Shown piece after piece: positions 26,103 to 34,605 of a DNA stretch of 64,000 bases. This DNA is from Bin5 sp965220715. Lineage in GTDB: Bacteria > Chloroflexota > Anaerolineae > Caldilineales > Caldilineaceae. A program made the position numbers and the translations under genes. The stretch's first letter is position 1. Each line of letters opens with the position of its first letter. Where the stretch lies: positions 4,216,001 to 4,280,000 of the forward strand of contig OZ244843.1 in assembly GCA_965220715.1 (NCBI GenBank), read 5' to 3'. Under the pieces are notes generated by a model. The model was not told the DNA's origin. It made no database searches and saw only the letters and a list, made by a program, of their open reading frames with translations.

Positions 26103-27599
26103 ATGGATATTCTCTACATTCATCCGGCCAAACAGGAAGTCGAAGCCCGCTTTGACAAATTTCGCTCCTGCCCGCCCTATCCATTCATCCCGGTAGGCGT
26201 CGTCGGTTTCGTCAACATGCTGCGGGCCGAAGGGTACCATGTCCGCGGCCTGAATCTGCCCGTTGAACTGCTGCAACGTTCCACTTTCAGCCTGCGCCAG
26301 TGGTTGCGCAGCCAGCGCATTCCGCCGAAACTGGTTCTGATCGATCTCCACTGGTACGAACACTCCTTCGGCGCTCTCGCCGTAGCCCAAGCCGTCAAAG
26401 AGACTCTGGCCGACGCCACCGTGGTGATCGGCGGTCTGACAACATCCTATTATGGCGAAGAGATTCTGGCCGACTTCCCCTACGTCGATTACGCGATCCG
26501 CGGCGACGCCGAAGAACCGTTGCGTCAACTTGCGGCCCAGGTGGTTGGGAAGGGGTCGTCACGCCTCGACGACGTACCGAATCTGATTCGCCGGCCCGGA
26601 AGCGTTCAAAAGCCGGAACAAAATCTCGGCTTCTATTTCGCAGACTCTTCCATGCTTGACAGCCTCGATTTCGTGTCGATGGACTGGCTTTCCAATCAGC
26701 GCGCATACGCCGCGCTGCAGTATTCCGGTGCTGGGCTGGTCTCGCTGCGCAAGCCTAAGCTGCTCAGCCACTGGCTCACCGTCGACCGCGGTTGCGTCTT
26801 CGACTGCATCTACTGCGGCGGCGGCAAAGAGTCCCACAGCGAACTCGCCGGCCGCAACGGCTGTGTGATGCGGTCACCGGAGGCGGTGGTGAAAGACGTG
26901 GCCCGCCTGGCGAAGGAAGGCTTTCAGCAAGTCAATCTCTCTTTGGACATTGCCACCTATCCCGCCAAATGGTGGCGCGCCTTCTTTCAGCAGCTGCGGG
27001 AAAACGAGATTCGCATCGGCATCTACAACGAGTTTTTCCAGCTTCCCTCAAACGACTTTATCGACCAAATGTGCACCACGGCCGACCTGGCCCACACCGA
27101 AGTCGCCATCTCCCCGCTATCCGGCGACGAGGAAGTGAGGCGGCAAAACGGTAAATTCTACACAAATGAACGCTTTCTGCGAATGCTGGAAACGCTCAAA
27201 AAGCATGAAGTGCCAATCTTTATCTATTTCAGCTTGAATCTGCCCGGCGAAACCCCGCAAACGTTCAAGAAGACGCTCCATCTGGCCGACCAGATCGGCA
27301 AGACCTATCCCCATCACCTGCTGCGCATGCTCAACCCCTGCCACACACTCGACCCCATGTCGCCGATGAGCCGTCAGCCGGACAGCTTCGGCATGAATGT
27401 GCATTTCACGCGCTTTCAGGACTATTACAACTACTGTAAAGGCACAGGTTGGGAGCCTCGTAAGGTAGTGCGGGGTCAGCACCGTGGATTCGAAATGGCA
27501 AGCCGCCCCACCCGCATCGTCGAACAGATGGCTCAAATTTGGGACGTCTTTGCCCAAGCCCAGCAATTCCGTTGCTTCCCCGTTCCCCGAGGCTGGTGA
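26103..27599 (+). CDS. Cobalamin-binding/radical SAM protein
   Basis: The 498-residue protein has an N-terminal B12-binding-type Rossmann domain (about 1-150, including ADATVVIGGLTTSYYGEEIL and YAIRGDAEEPLRQLA) and a central radical SAM barrel. The cluster motif is CVFDCIYC (C-x3-C-x2-C) at about residue 233, in SHWLTVDRGCVFDC. The classic DxHxxG cobalamin motif is not obvious, so the Rossmann domain may be degenerate or bind B12 base-on differently. It resembles the Ta0216-type B12-binding/radical SAM family. Reaction unknown; methylation or rearrangement is likely. The paired PhyH gene upstream suggests a shared small-molecule pathway. Confidence 0.82.
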   Translation: MDILYIHPAKQEVEARFDKFRSCPPYPFIPVGVVGFVNMLRAEGYHVRGLNLPVELLQRSTFSLRQWLRSQRIPPKLVLIDLHWYEHSFGALAVAQAVKETLADATVVIGGLTTSYYGEEILADFPYVDYAIRGDAEEPLRQLAAQVVGKGSSRLDDVPNLIRRPGSVQKPEQNLGFYFADSSMLDSLDFVSMDWLSNQRAYAALQYSGAGLVSLRKPKLLSHWLTVDRGCVFDCIYCGGGKESHSELAGRNGCVMRSPEAVVKDVARLAKEGFQQVNLSLDIATYPAKWWRAFFQQLRENEIRIGIYNEFFQLPSNDFIDQMCTTADLAHTEVAISPLSGDEEVRRQNGKFYTNERFLRMLETLKKHEVPIFIYFSLNLPGETPQTFKKTLHLADQIGKTYPHHLLRMLNPCHTLDPMSPMSRQPDSFGMNVHFTRFQDYYNYCKGTGWEPRKVVRGQHRGFEMASRPTRIVEQMAQIWDVFAQAQQFRCFPVPRGW

Positions 27600-27765
27600 G
27601 ACTCCGGTCAGTTGAAAGCACAGTCGCCTCGCCCAAGGATCGTGTCCACCTTACTGGCCACCAAGACAGGTCTGTCATTCGATCAGGTCCACAACGCATA
27701 CTGCCAGAGTTGCATCGGCCTTCATTTTCGGGGAAAATAACGACAACATTCTCTTGCTTTCAATT

Positions 27766-27779
27766 CGACTGACCAGTCG
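27766..27779. promoter_or_regulatory. Palindromic operator candidate upstream of tetR-type gene
   Basis: CGACTG-AC-CAGTCG is a perfect 6-bp inverted repeat with a 2-bp centre, 30 bp before the ATG of the TetR-type gene. The length and GACTG/CAGTC arms resemble TetR-family operators, so it could be the autoregulatory site. Confidence 0.45.
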
Positions 27780-27809
27780 GTTTAGACGGGCCTCTTTTGT
27801 GTGGATTCC

Positions 27810-28409
27810 ATGACCGAAAAACCAACCCGCAGTCCTGAAACGACCAGGGAGCGTATTCTGGATGCCGCCCTGAGCGTCTTCAGCAACAAGGGCTACCACG
27901 ATGCGCGACTGGACGAAATTGTCGCCGAATCCGATACTTCCAAAGGCTCGATCTATTTCCACTTTCCCAACAAGGAACGCCTCTTTCTGGCGCTGGTGGA
28001 AAAGTTCGCAGACTTGGTTGAACGTCGAGTCACTGAAGCGATTGAGCAGCATACAAGCCCGATGGCCAAAGTCGAGGCCGCGCTGGAGGCCTGTCTGGAG
28101 ACATTTGGCCGCTACCGCCGTCCGGCAAAAGTGATGCTCGTCCAGGCCACAGGTTTGGGTACCATCTTCGAAGAAAAGCGGCTTGAAATCAACGAACGCT
28201 TCGCCCGGCTGATACGAATCTACCTGGATGAAGCCGTCGCCGCCGGTGAGATCGAAGCGGTAGACACAGACGTGATTGCCTATGCCTGGATGGGCAGCAT
28301 CTACCACCTGACCATTCGCTGGGTCTACAGCGGGGAACCGGCGCCGTCACGAATCGTCAGCACGCTGGTGCCAATGCTGTTGCGCAGCGTGAATTATATA
28401 CGAAACTGA
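27810..28409 (+). CDS. TetR/AcrR family transcriptional regulator
   Basis: From ATG 27810 the product has 199 residues. The N-terminal helix-turn-helix is textbook TetR: RERILDAALSVFSNKGYHDARLDEIVAESDTSKGSIYFHFPNKERLFLAL in the order of helices 1-4. The C-terminal ligand-binding domain (about 60-199) is all helical and resembles the FadR/TetR_C_4-type fatty-acid regulators. GTG at 27801 is an alternative start. A 14-bp palindrome lies 30 bp upstream and may be its own operator. It precedes the men cluster by 73 bp and could influence it, but that is inference. Confidence 0.92.
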   Translation: MTEKPTRSPETTRERILDAALSVFSNKGYHDARLDEIVAESDTSKGSIYFHFPNKERLFLALVEKFADLVERRVTEAIEQHTSPMAKVEAALEACLETFGRYRRPAKVMLVQATGLGTIFEEKRLEINERFARLIRIYLDEAVAAGEIEAVDTDVIAYAWMGSIYHLTIRWVYSGEPAPSRIVSTLVPMLLRSVNYIRN

Positions 28410-28482
28410 AGATTGCCGGTTGCGTATTCAGCGTAGCACTGACTGGGCAGACACTAATGGGCAGTGGATGGGATGATTTGAG

Positions 28483-29997
28483 ATGACTTTGGAACATCGC
28501 CTTGAAGGGGCCGCTGGCGGGCACTCTACTGAAATTGCCATGGGCGACGGCTGGGTGGATGGCGCCGCAGCCGGAGGCGGGGACGAATACAGTGTGGAGC
28601 GCCACGGCCGCCTGGTGAGCGCCAGTCTCCCCGTGGCGGACCTGCCGGTAGAGCGCTTCCTCCAGGCAGGGACCGGCCAGGAGCGATTTTTTTGGCGCGA
28701 CGGCAGGCAGGGTATCGCCTTTGCCGGGATGGGAGTGGCCGCCCATCTGATGGGCTACGGTCGCAGCCGAATTGCTGCCATCCAGCGCCAGGCCGGCGAG
28801 CTTTTCGCCTCTGCCGAAACTGGACCTGCCCCTCGTCACCGGCGGGCGCCCAGGTCGGAGTTGGCGCTACCCCGTCTGTTCGGCGGCTTTGCCTTTCGGG
28901 AGGACTTTGCACCAGACATTGTCTGGACCGGCTTCCATCCGGGCCATTTCATCCTGCCCCACTACCAGTTGGTGACGCAGAGCGGGCACAGCTGGTTGAC
29001 GATCAACGCCCTGTTGCCTCCGGAGGAGAACGCGTCGGCGATTCTCCCCCTCTTGGAGGAGGCTCTGGAAGCGCAGTCCGAAATGCTGTGCGGCGCGAAA
29101 GAGATCGAAGTAAGCGCAGAGGCCGGTATCCCTTACCCGACCAGGGATGGTAAGCCTATCGGCCTCGAGATAGACTATCCACTGCCATACGCCGATTGGG
29201 AGCAGTTGATCGAGAGTGCCCGGAGGACCTTTGCAACGACTCCGCTGCAGAAGGTAGTCCTTTCCCGGATAGCGCAACTGCGGGCGCAAAAGCCCATCCG
29301 TATCATGCAGGCGCTGACGCATCTTTGCGCCAACTATCCGGACTGCTTCAGCTTTCTGTTTGAGCCGCAGCCGGGCCACGCCTTCCTCGGCGCCACACCT
29401 GAACTTCTGGTGCGCGTGCACGGAGCAGAGCTGGAAACAATGGCTCTGGCAGGATCAATCCAGCGCGGCGCGACAGCGACAGAGGACGCAGAGCTGGCTG
29501 CTACGCTTTTTGCTTCGGCAAAAGATCGTCACGAACATGCCCTTGTGGTCAACGCGCTGCGTCATCTCTTGCAGCCGCTGAGCAGCGAGCTTTCTATCAC
29601 CGAAGAGCCGACCGTGCTTGCACTCAGTAACATCCAGCATCTTTACACACCGGTCAAGGCCAGGCTCAAGAAGGAGGACGGCGTGTTGCCGCTGGTGGAA
29701 GCGTTGCACCCGACGCCGGCTATGGGGGGAACACCGCGCGAACTGGGGCTGGACTTTATCCAGGCGAATGAACCGACGCTGCGGGGTTGGTACGCAGCGC
29801 CGGTCGGCTGGATCGATTGCAACATGGAAGGTGCATTTGCCGTAGCCATCCGCTCCGCCATCGTGCAGAAAGAGCGCGCCTGGGCTTACGCGGGGGCCGG
29901 CATCGTTCCCGATTCCGTTCCGATGGAAGAGTGGCAAGAGACGGATTGGAAATTTCAGCCGATTATCAGTTCAGTGGTTGGTAGTCTGCCCCTATGA
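28483..29997 (+). CDS. menF: Isochorismate synthase
   Basis: The 504-residue protein carries the chorismate-binding domain in its C-terminal half: ATPELLVRVHGAELETMALAGS, the central TPAMGGTPRE block with the residue that distinguishes isochorismate synthases, and YAGAGIVPDSVPMEEWQETDWK at the end. It converts chorismate to isochorismate, the first step of menaquinone synthesis. The menaquinone assignment comes from the neighbours: menD starts in the last four bases of this gene (ATGA), then menB and menE follow. Residues 1-50 are low in family character, so a later start is possible. Confidence 0.93.
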   Translation: MTLEHRLEGAAGGHSTEIAMGDGWVDGAAAGGGDEYSVERHGRLVSASLPVADLPVERFLQAGTGQERFFWRDGRQGIAFAGMGVAAHLMGYGRSRIAAIQRQAGELFASAETGPAPRHRRAPRSELALPRLFGGFAFREDFAPDIVWTGFHPGHFILPHYQLVTQSGHSWLTINALLPPEENASAILPLLEEALEAQSEMLCGAKEIEVSAEAGIPYPTRDGKPIGLEIDYPLPYADWEQLIESARRTFATTPLQKVVLSRIAQLRAQKPIRIMQALTHLCANYPDCFSFLFEPQPGHAFLGATPELLVRVHGAELETMALAGSIQRGATATEDAELAATLFASAKDRHEHALVVNALRHLLQPLSSELSITEEPTVLALSNIQHLYTPVKARLKKEDGVLPLVEALHPTPAMGGTPRELGLDFIQANEPTLRGWYAAPVGWIDCNMEGAFAVAIRSAIVQKERAWAYAGAGIVPDSVPMEEWQETDWKFQPIISSVVGSLPL

Positions 29998-31757
29998 GCG
30001 CTGTTCATGCCGATCCCAACCCGAATCTTCTTTTCTCCGAGACACTGGTCGCCGGGTTGGCCGATGCCGGGCTGCAGGCGGTCTGTATCGCCCCCGGCTC
30101 TCGCTCGACACCGCTGGCGCTTGCCTTTTACGCCCACCCCGATATCGAGACATTCCTGCATTTGGACGAACGCTGCGCCAGTTTTTTCGCCCTGGGAATG
30201 GCCCAGGCCAGCGGCCGGCCCGTTGCCCTGGTCTGCACATCCGGCACGGCAGCGCTGGAGTTCCACGCGGCGGTCGTAGAGGCACAGATGGCCGGCGTGC
30301 CGCTGCTCCTGCTGACAGCAGACAGACCGCCGGAACTGCGGCACAGCGGGGCCAACCAAACAATCGACCAGGTAAAGATGTATGGGGACAATCTCTTGTG
30401 GGCAGTGGATGCCGCGCTGCCGGAAGCTGACCCGCCGGACGTTGCGCTGAGAAACTTGCGCACACTGGCGGTCAGATCTTATGCCATCGCCGACGGGCTA
30501 CGTAAAGGGCCGGTGCATATCAACTTCCCTTTCCGCAAGCCGCTGGAGCCGCCGGCTCCCTACAGACCCCGTTTCGAAAGTGGACAGGGCACTTCCATCC
30601 TGCGCGGCGTTCTTGTCCCGACCACGGCACAGCTCGAAGAATTGGCCGCGCTCGTTTCTGCTCACGAGCGGGGTTGGATCGTTTGCGGACCGTGGGCCGG
30701 CAGCCCCCCTTGCAGTTTGGTCGAGGCGGTGGCGGAACTGGGCCGCCGCACAGGGTACCCCATCTTCGCCGACCCGCTTTCAGGACTGCGTTTTGGACCG
30801 CATACAGAGTCGGCGCCTGTCGTCGGCAGTTATGAGGGCTTCCTCCAGCATCCGACGGACTTCGAAGCTCCCCAGGTGGTTGTTCGTTTCGGCGCCGTGC
30901 CGACATCGAAATACCTAAACGACTATCTGGAGCGCGCCGCGCCGCCCTTTCAGGTTCAGGTGCGCAGCAGCGGTGTCTGGGCAGACGACAGCCACCGCGT
31001 GCGCTACTTTTTACAGGTGGACGAGACCGCCTTCTGCCGGAGGATGGCGGAGCGGTGTCAGCGGCCGCTTGGCAAATGGGGCGCGGCAGTTCTGGCGGCC
31101 GACCAGCGCAGCGGGCACGGTCAAGCAAGATTTCTGCAAGAGACCTGGTTCGACGCCGCCGCGGTAGCTACTGTGGTGGATGCTCTCCCCGCCAACGGCA
31201 GTCTGTTCCTCGGCAACAGTCTGCCCGTGCGCCATGTGGACCAGTTCGCCCGGCCCGCTCGTAAGCAGATCCACGTTTACGGCAACCGCGGCGCGAGCGG
31301 CATTGACGGCGTCGTTTCCAGTGCGCTGGGCGCAGCTGCGGCAGATCGGTCCACGCCAATGCTTTTGCTCATCGGCGATGTCAGCTTTTACCATGACATG
31401 AACGGGCTGCTGGCCGTCCGCAAACACGGGCTGGACAACGTCACAATTGTGCTGCTCAATAACGATGGCGGCGGCGTCTTTCGCCGACTGCCCATTGCAG
31501 AGGAGCATGCGCAGTTCGAAGAGTTGTTCCTCACTCCCCCAGGCCTGGATTTCGCACCGGCAGCGGCAATGTACGGCCTTGACTTTGTGCGCATTGGCGA
31601 GGAGGAGGACAGGGCGGGCCTGGCCCAAACACTGTGCGCGTCGCTCCAGGGCAGCAGGCCGACGATCATCGAAGTGCGTACCGACGGCGCCCGCGATGAA
31701 CGTTTGCGGCGCGAGCTGATTGAGACACTTAAGGACAGTAAGGAGGATTATTCGTGA
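29994..31757 (+). CDS. menD: 2-succinyl-5-enolpyruvyl-6-hydroxy-3-cyclohexene-1-carboxylate synthase
   Basis: A 587-residue ThDP enzyme. MenD-specific blocks are visible: CIAPGSRSTPLALAFYAHPD near the N-terminus, HLDERCASFFALGMAQASGRP, TADRPPELRHSGANQTIDQ, and in the C-terminal ThDP domain YGNRGASGIDGVVSSALGAA and LLIGDVSFYHDMNGLL with the NNDGGG Mg/ThDP loop. It joins isochorismate and 2-oxoglutarate. Four-base overlaps with menF before and menB after show a tightly coupled operon. Confidence 0.96.
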   Translation: MSAVHADPNPNLLFSETLVAGLADAGLQAVCIAPGSRSTPLALAFYAHPDIETFLHLDERCASFFALGMAQASGRPVALVCTSGTAALEFHAAVVEAQMAGVPLLLLTADRPPELRHSGANQTIDQVKMYGDNLLWAVDAALPEADPPDVALRNLRTLAVRSYAIADGLRKGPVHINFPFRKPLEPPAPYRPRFESGQGTSILRGVLVPTTAQLEELAALVSAHERGWIVCGPWAGSPPCSLVEAVAELGRRTGYPIFADPLSGLRFGPHTESAPVVGSYEGFLQHPTDFEAPQVVVRFGAVPTSKYLNDYLERAAPPFQVQVRSSGVWADDSHRVRYFLQVDETAFCRRMAERCQRPLGKWGAAVLAADQRSGHGQARFLQETWFDAAAVATVVDALPANGSLFLGNSLPVRHVDQFARPARKQIHVYGNRGASGIDGVVSSALGAAAADRSTPMLLLIGDVSFYHDMNGLLAVRKHGLDNVTIVLLNNDGGGVFRRLPIAEEHAQFEELFLTPPGLDFAPAAAMYGLDFVRIGEEEDRAGLAQTLCASLQGSRPTIIEVRTDGARDERLRRELIETLKDSKEDYS

Positions 31758-32605
31758 CGATCCCTGAAAGTGCCGACTGGCAGGCGGTCGCCGAGTACGG
31801 CGACATCACCTACCACAAGGCGGATGGCATGGCGCGCATCGCCTTTGATCGACCGGAGAAACGCAACGCCTTCCGCCCCCAAACCATCGATCAGATGACC
31901 GATGCGTTCAAAGATGCTTGGGCCGATGACCAGATCGGCGTCGTTCTTCTGACAGGCAACGGACCTTCGCCCAAGGACGGCGTTCACGCCTTCTGCGCGG
32001 GTGGCGACCAGAATGTGCGCGGGCACGCCGGCTATGTAGATGACAAAGGAGTGACGCGGCTGAATGTGCTCGAACTCCAGCGGATTATGCGTACTATGCC
32101 CAAGCCGGTCATCGCCCTGGTAAACGGGTATGCAATTGGCGGCGGCCATGTCCTGCACGTGATCTGCGATCTTTCCCTGGCCTCGGAAAACGCTGTCTTC
32201 GGCCAGACCGGGCCAATTGTCGGCAGCTTCGACGGCGGCCTTGGCGCATCCTATCTGGCCTCAATCGTCGGCCAGAAGAAGGCACGCGAGATCTGGTATC
32301 TGTGCCGCCAATATTCGGCTCAAGAGGCCCTGGAGATGGGGTTGGTGAACAAGGTGCTACCGACGGTGGAGGCGCTGGAGAAGGAGGGCGTTGACTGGGC
32401 CCAGGAGATATTGCGCAAGTCTCCGATCGCGATTCGCTTCCTCAAGGCAGGTTTCAACGCCGACCTGGATGGACAGACAGGTTTGCAGGTTTTGGCCGGC
32501 GACGCCACCATGCTGTTTTATATGACGGAAGAGGGCAAGGAGGGCCGGGACGCATTCAACGAGAGGCGCAAACCGGACTTCCGTCAGTTCCCTTGGAGGC
32601 CGTAA
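31754..32605 (+). CDS. menB: 1,4-dihydroxy-2-naphthoyl-CoA synthase
   Basis: A 283-residue crotonase-family enzyme. MenB features are RIAFDRPEKRNAFRPQT at the start of the fold, the FCAGGDQNVRG segment, the oxyanion part NGYAIGGGHVLHVICDLSLA, GQTGPIVGSFDGGLGASYLA and the MenB-typical C-terminal end with EGRDAFNERRKPDFRQFPW. It closes the naphthoate ring from o-succinylbenzoyl-CoA. The start is GTG at 31754, overlapping the menD stop (GTGA), with AGGAGG seven bases upstream. Confidence 0.96.
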   Translation: MTIPESADWQAVAEYGDITYHKADGMARIAFDRPEKRNAFRPQTIDQMTDAFKDAWADDQIGVVLLTGNGPSPKDGVHAFCAGGDQNVRGHAGYVDDKGVTRLNVLELQRIMRTMPKPVIALVNGYAIGGGHVLHVICDLSLASENAVFGQTGPIVGSFDGGLGASYLASIVGQKKAREIWYLCRQYSAQEALEMGLVNKVLPTVEALEKEGVDWAQEILRKSPIAIRFLKAGFNADLDGQTGLQVLAGDATMLFYMTEEGKEGRDAFNERRKPDFRQFPWRP

Positions 32606-32658
32606 GGGAGGAGAGAGTCGAGTAGAACATACTCCCGTTCCTGAATTATGTATTGCCC

Positions 32659-34266
32659 ATGTTCCCACTGAGGAAAGACTGGTTACGCTGGCGCGCACTG
32701 GCTACCCCAGGCAAATTAGCCATTCTCCATGAGGGGCGGTCGGTCAGTTACGCCGAATTGGAGCGCTTGGCCGACGGGTTGGCCGTCGGGCTGACGGCGC
32801 GCGGACTGCAGCTTGGCGACAGGGTCGCGGCGCAGGTGGGCAGCAGCGTAGAGGCGATCGCTCTCATCCATGCGGTTGCGCGTGTTGGCGCTGTGCTGGT
32901 GCCCCTGAACACACGGCTGACAGCTGCGGAGCAAGGGCGGCAATTGAGCCTGGTCGAACCGGAGCTATTGGTGGTTGACGACGAACCGGTTGCCGCGGAA
33001 GATGGCAGCGTGAGCCAAGAGCCGCAGTCCTCGACTCTGGCAGTTCCTGCACTCATGCCAGAGCCACCGGAGATCGTAACATTGACCGGCTTGGCCCGGG
33101 ACGAGGCTTCGATCGGGAGAAACGCGCCAGAGAGGTGGCCAGAACCATCTCTTCTGGCGGAGGCACAGGCACATTCGATCATCTTCACCTCCGGCACGAC
33201 TGGGACACCAAAAGGGGTCCAACTCAGTTTTGATAACCACTTCTGGAGCGCCACCGCCTCTTCCTACCGCCTTGGGGTAGACCCGAATGACCGCTGGCTC
33301 AGCTGCCTACCGCTCTATCACGTGGGCGGCCTGGCCGTCGTCTTTCGTTCCAGCCTCTACGGCACCGCCATCGTCCTCCAACGCGGCTTCGAGCTGGAAC
33401 CGTTCCAACGCTGCTTGCGCGAGGATGGAGTAACCCTGACCTCGCTGGTGCCGACGATGCTCCACAGGCTACTTCACAGTTCCCCCGTCACCGTCTGGCC
33501 GGAGAGCCTGCGCATGGTTCTGTTGGGGGGGGCCGCAGCCGCGCCGGAACTCGTCAACGCGGCCCGTGAGGCGGACGTGCCCGTCGCCGCTACCTACGGC
33601 CTGACCGAAACTGCTTCGCAGGTGGCGACCGCTTTGCCCGCGGATGTACTACGCAAGCCGGACAGCGTGGGCCGGCCGCTGCTGTTTACCGAGTTGCGCA
33701 TTGCCGACGCCGAGGGTAACGCCCTTCCAACAGGGAAAATAGGGGAAATTCTGGTGCGCGGGCCGCAGGTGATGGCAGCCTACTACGGCAACCTTGCCGC
33801 CACCGATTCAGCGCTGCGGGAGGGCTGGCTGCATACTGGCGACATGGGCCGTCTCGACGCCGACGGAGACCTCATTGTCGTGCAGCGGCGCGCCGACATG
33901 ATCGTCAGCGGCGGTGAAAACATTTATCCTTCCGAAGTAGAAGCGGCCTTGCGGGAACATCCCGCCGTTGCCGACGTCTGCGTAGTAGGGCTGCCCGACG
34001 CCGAGTGGGGACAGCGCTGCGCGGCTGCAGTGCAGCTCCGCGCCGGGAAGACAGTGAGCCGCGAGGCGCTCCTTACCTTCAGCCGGACTCGTCTGGCCGG
34101 TTACAAGCAGCCTGCCGCCGAGTTCATTCGCTTCGTCGACACACTGCCCCAGACCGCTTCGGGGAAGATCGCACGACGGGAGGTGGAAAAGCTGTTGGAG
34201 CGCCTGGCAGGCTCTTTGCAGTCGGAAATCGCAGAGGCGTTCGACTTGGAGTTCCGTTCAGACTAA
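32659..34266 (+). CDS. menE: o-Succinylbenzoate-CoA ligase
   Basis: An acyl/aryl-CoA synthetase of the ANL superfamily. The ATP-binding P-loop is IIFTSGTTGTPKGVQLS, A5 is TYGLTETASQ, A7 is LHTGDMGRLDADGDL and the hinge/A8 region is RADMIVSGGENIYPSEVE; the A10 lysine is in TASGKIARREVEK. It activates o-succinylbenzoate to the CoA thioester for MenB. I take ATG 32659; TTG 32653 in frame is an alternative. It follows menB by 53 bp. No menC is present in the window, so o-succinylbenzoate synthase must be elsewhere. Confidence 0.92.
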   Translation: MFPLRKDWLRWRALATPGKLAILHEGRSVSYAELERLADGLAVGLTARGLQLGDRVAAQVGSSVEAIALIHAVARVGAVLVPLNTRLTAAEQGRQLSLVEPELLVVDDEPVAAEDGSVSQEPQSSTLAVPALMPEPPEIVTLTGLARDEASIGRNAPERWPEPSLLAEAQAHSIIFTSGTTGTPKGVQLSFDNHFWSATASSYRLGVDPNDRWLSCLPLYHVGGLAVVFRSSLYGTAIVLQRGFELEPFQRCLREDGVTLTSLVPTMLHRLLHSSPVTVWPESLRMVLLGGAAAAPELVNAAREADVPVAATYGLTETASQVATALPADVLRKPDSVGRPLLFTELRIADAEGNALPTGKIGEILVRGPQVMAAYYGNLAATDSALREGWLHTGDMGRLDADGDLIVVQRRADMIVSGGENIYPSEVEAALREHPAVADVCVVGLPDAEWGQRCAAAVQLRAGKTVSREALLTFSRTRLAGYKQPAAEFIRFVDTLPQTASGKIARREVEKLLERLAGSLQSEIAEAFDLEFRSD

Positions 34267-34344
34267 GAGGGATAGCGGACGGGAGTTTCTGGCGTCCCCG
34301 CCTTGATTGTTGACGCGAAGGCGATTGCCAAGACAGTATAGAAA

Positions 34345-34605
34345 ATGGAACCGAAATATGAGTGGAATGAAGACAAGCGCCGCGCCAATCTGGAGAAACA
34401 TGGGATTGATTTCAGTGCCGTCTACGATTTTGATTGGGCCACTGCAACATTTTTGCCGGATGACCGAAGTGGTGAATACCGAACTAAAGCATATGGCCTG
34501 ATTGAGGAGCGTCTCCACCTATTGGTGTATACTGTTCGCGGAGACAGGACGCGAATTATCAGTTTACGCAAAGCCAATTCGCGGGAGGTGAGACGATATG
34601 AATAA
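34345..34605 (+). CDS. brnT: BrnT family toxin
   Basis: The 86-residue protein matches BrnT throughout: YEWNEDKRRANLEKHGIDF at the N-terminus, an FLPDDRSGEYRTKAYGLI centre and the closing VRGDRTRIISLRKANSREVR. BrnT is a RelE-fold ribonuclease that inhibits translation and is normally held by BrnA, an antitoxin with a ribbon-helix-helix domain. Catalytic residues of the family (Lys and Arg near the N-terminus and the C-terminal RxIxxRxA arginines) look intact. The next gene overlaps by eight bases and encodes a protein that keeps a BrnA-like N-terminus but not the DNA-binding part. The pair sits between menE and menH. Confidence 0.9.
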   Translation: MEPKYEWNEDKRRANLEKHGIDFSAVYDFDWATATFLPDDRSGEYRTKAYGLIEERLHLLVYTVRGDRTRIISLRKANSREVRRYE

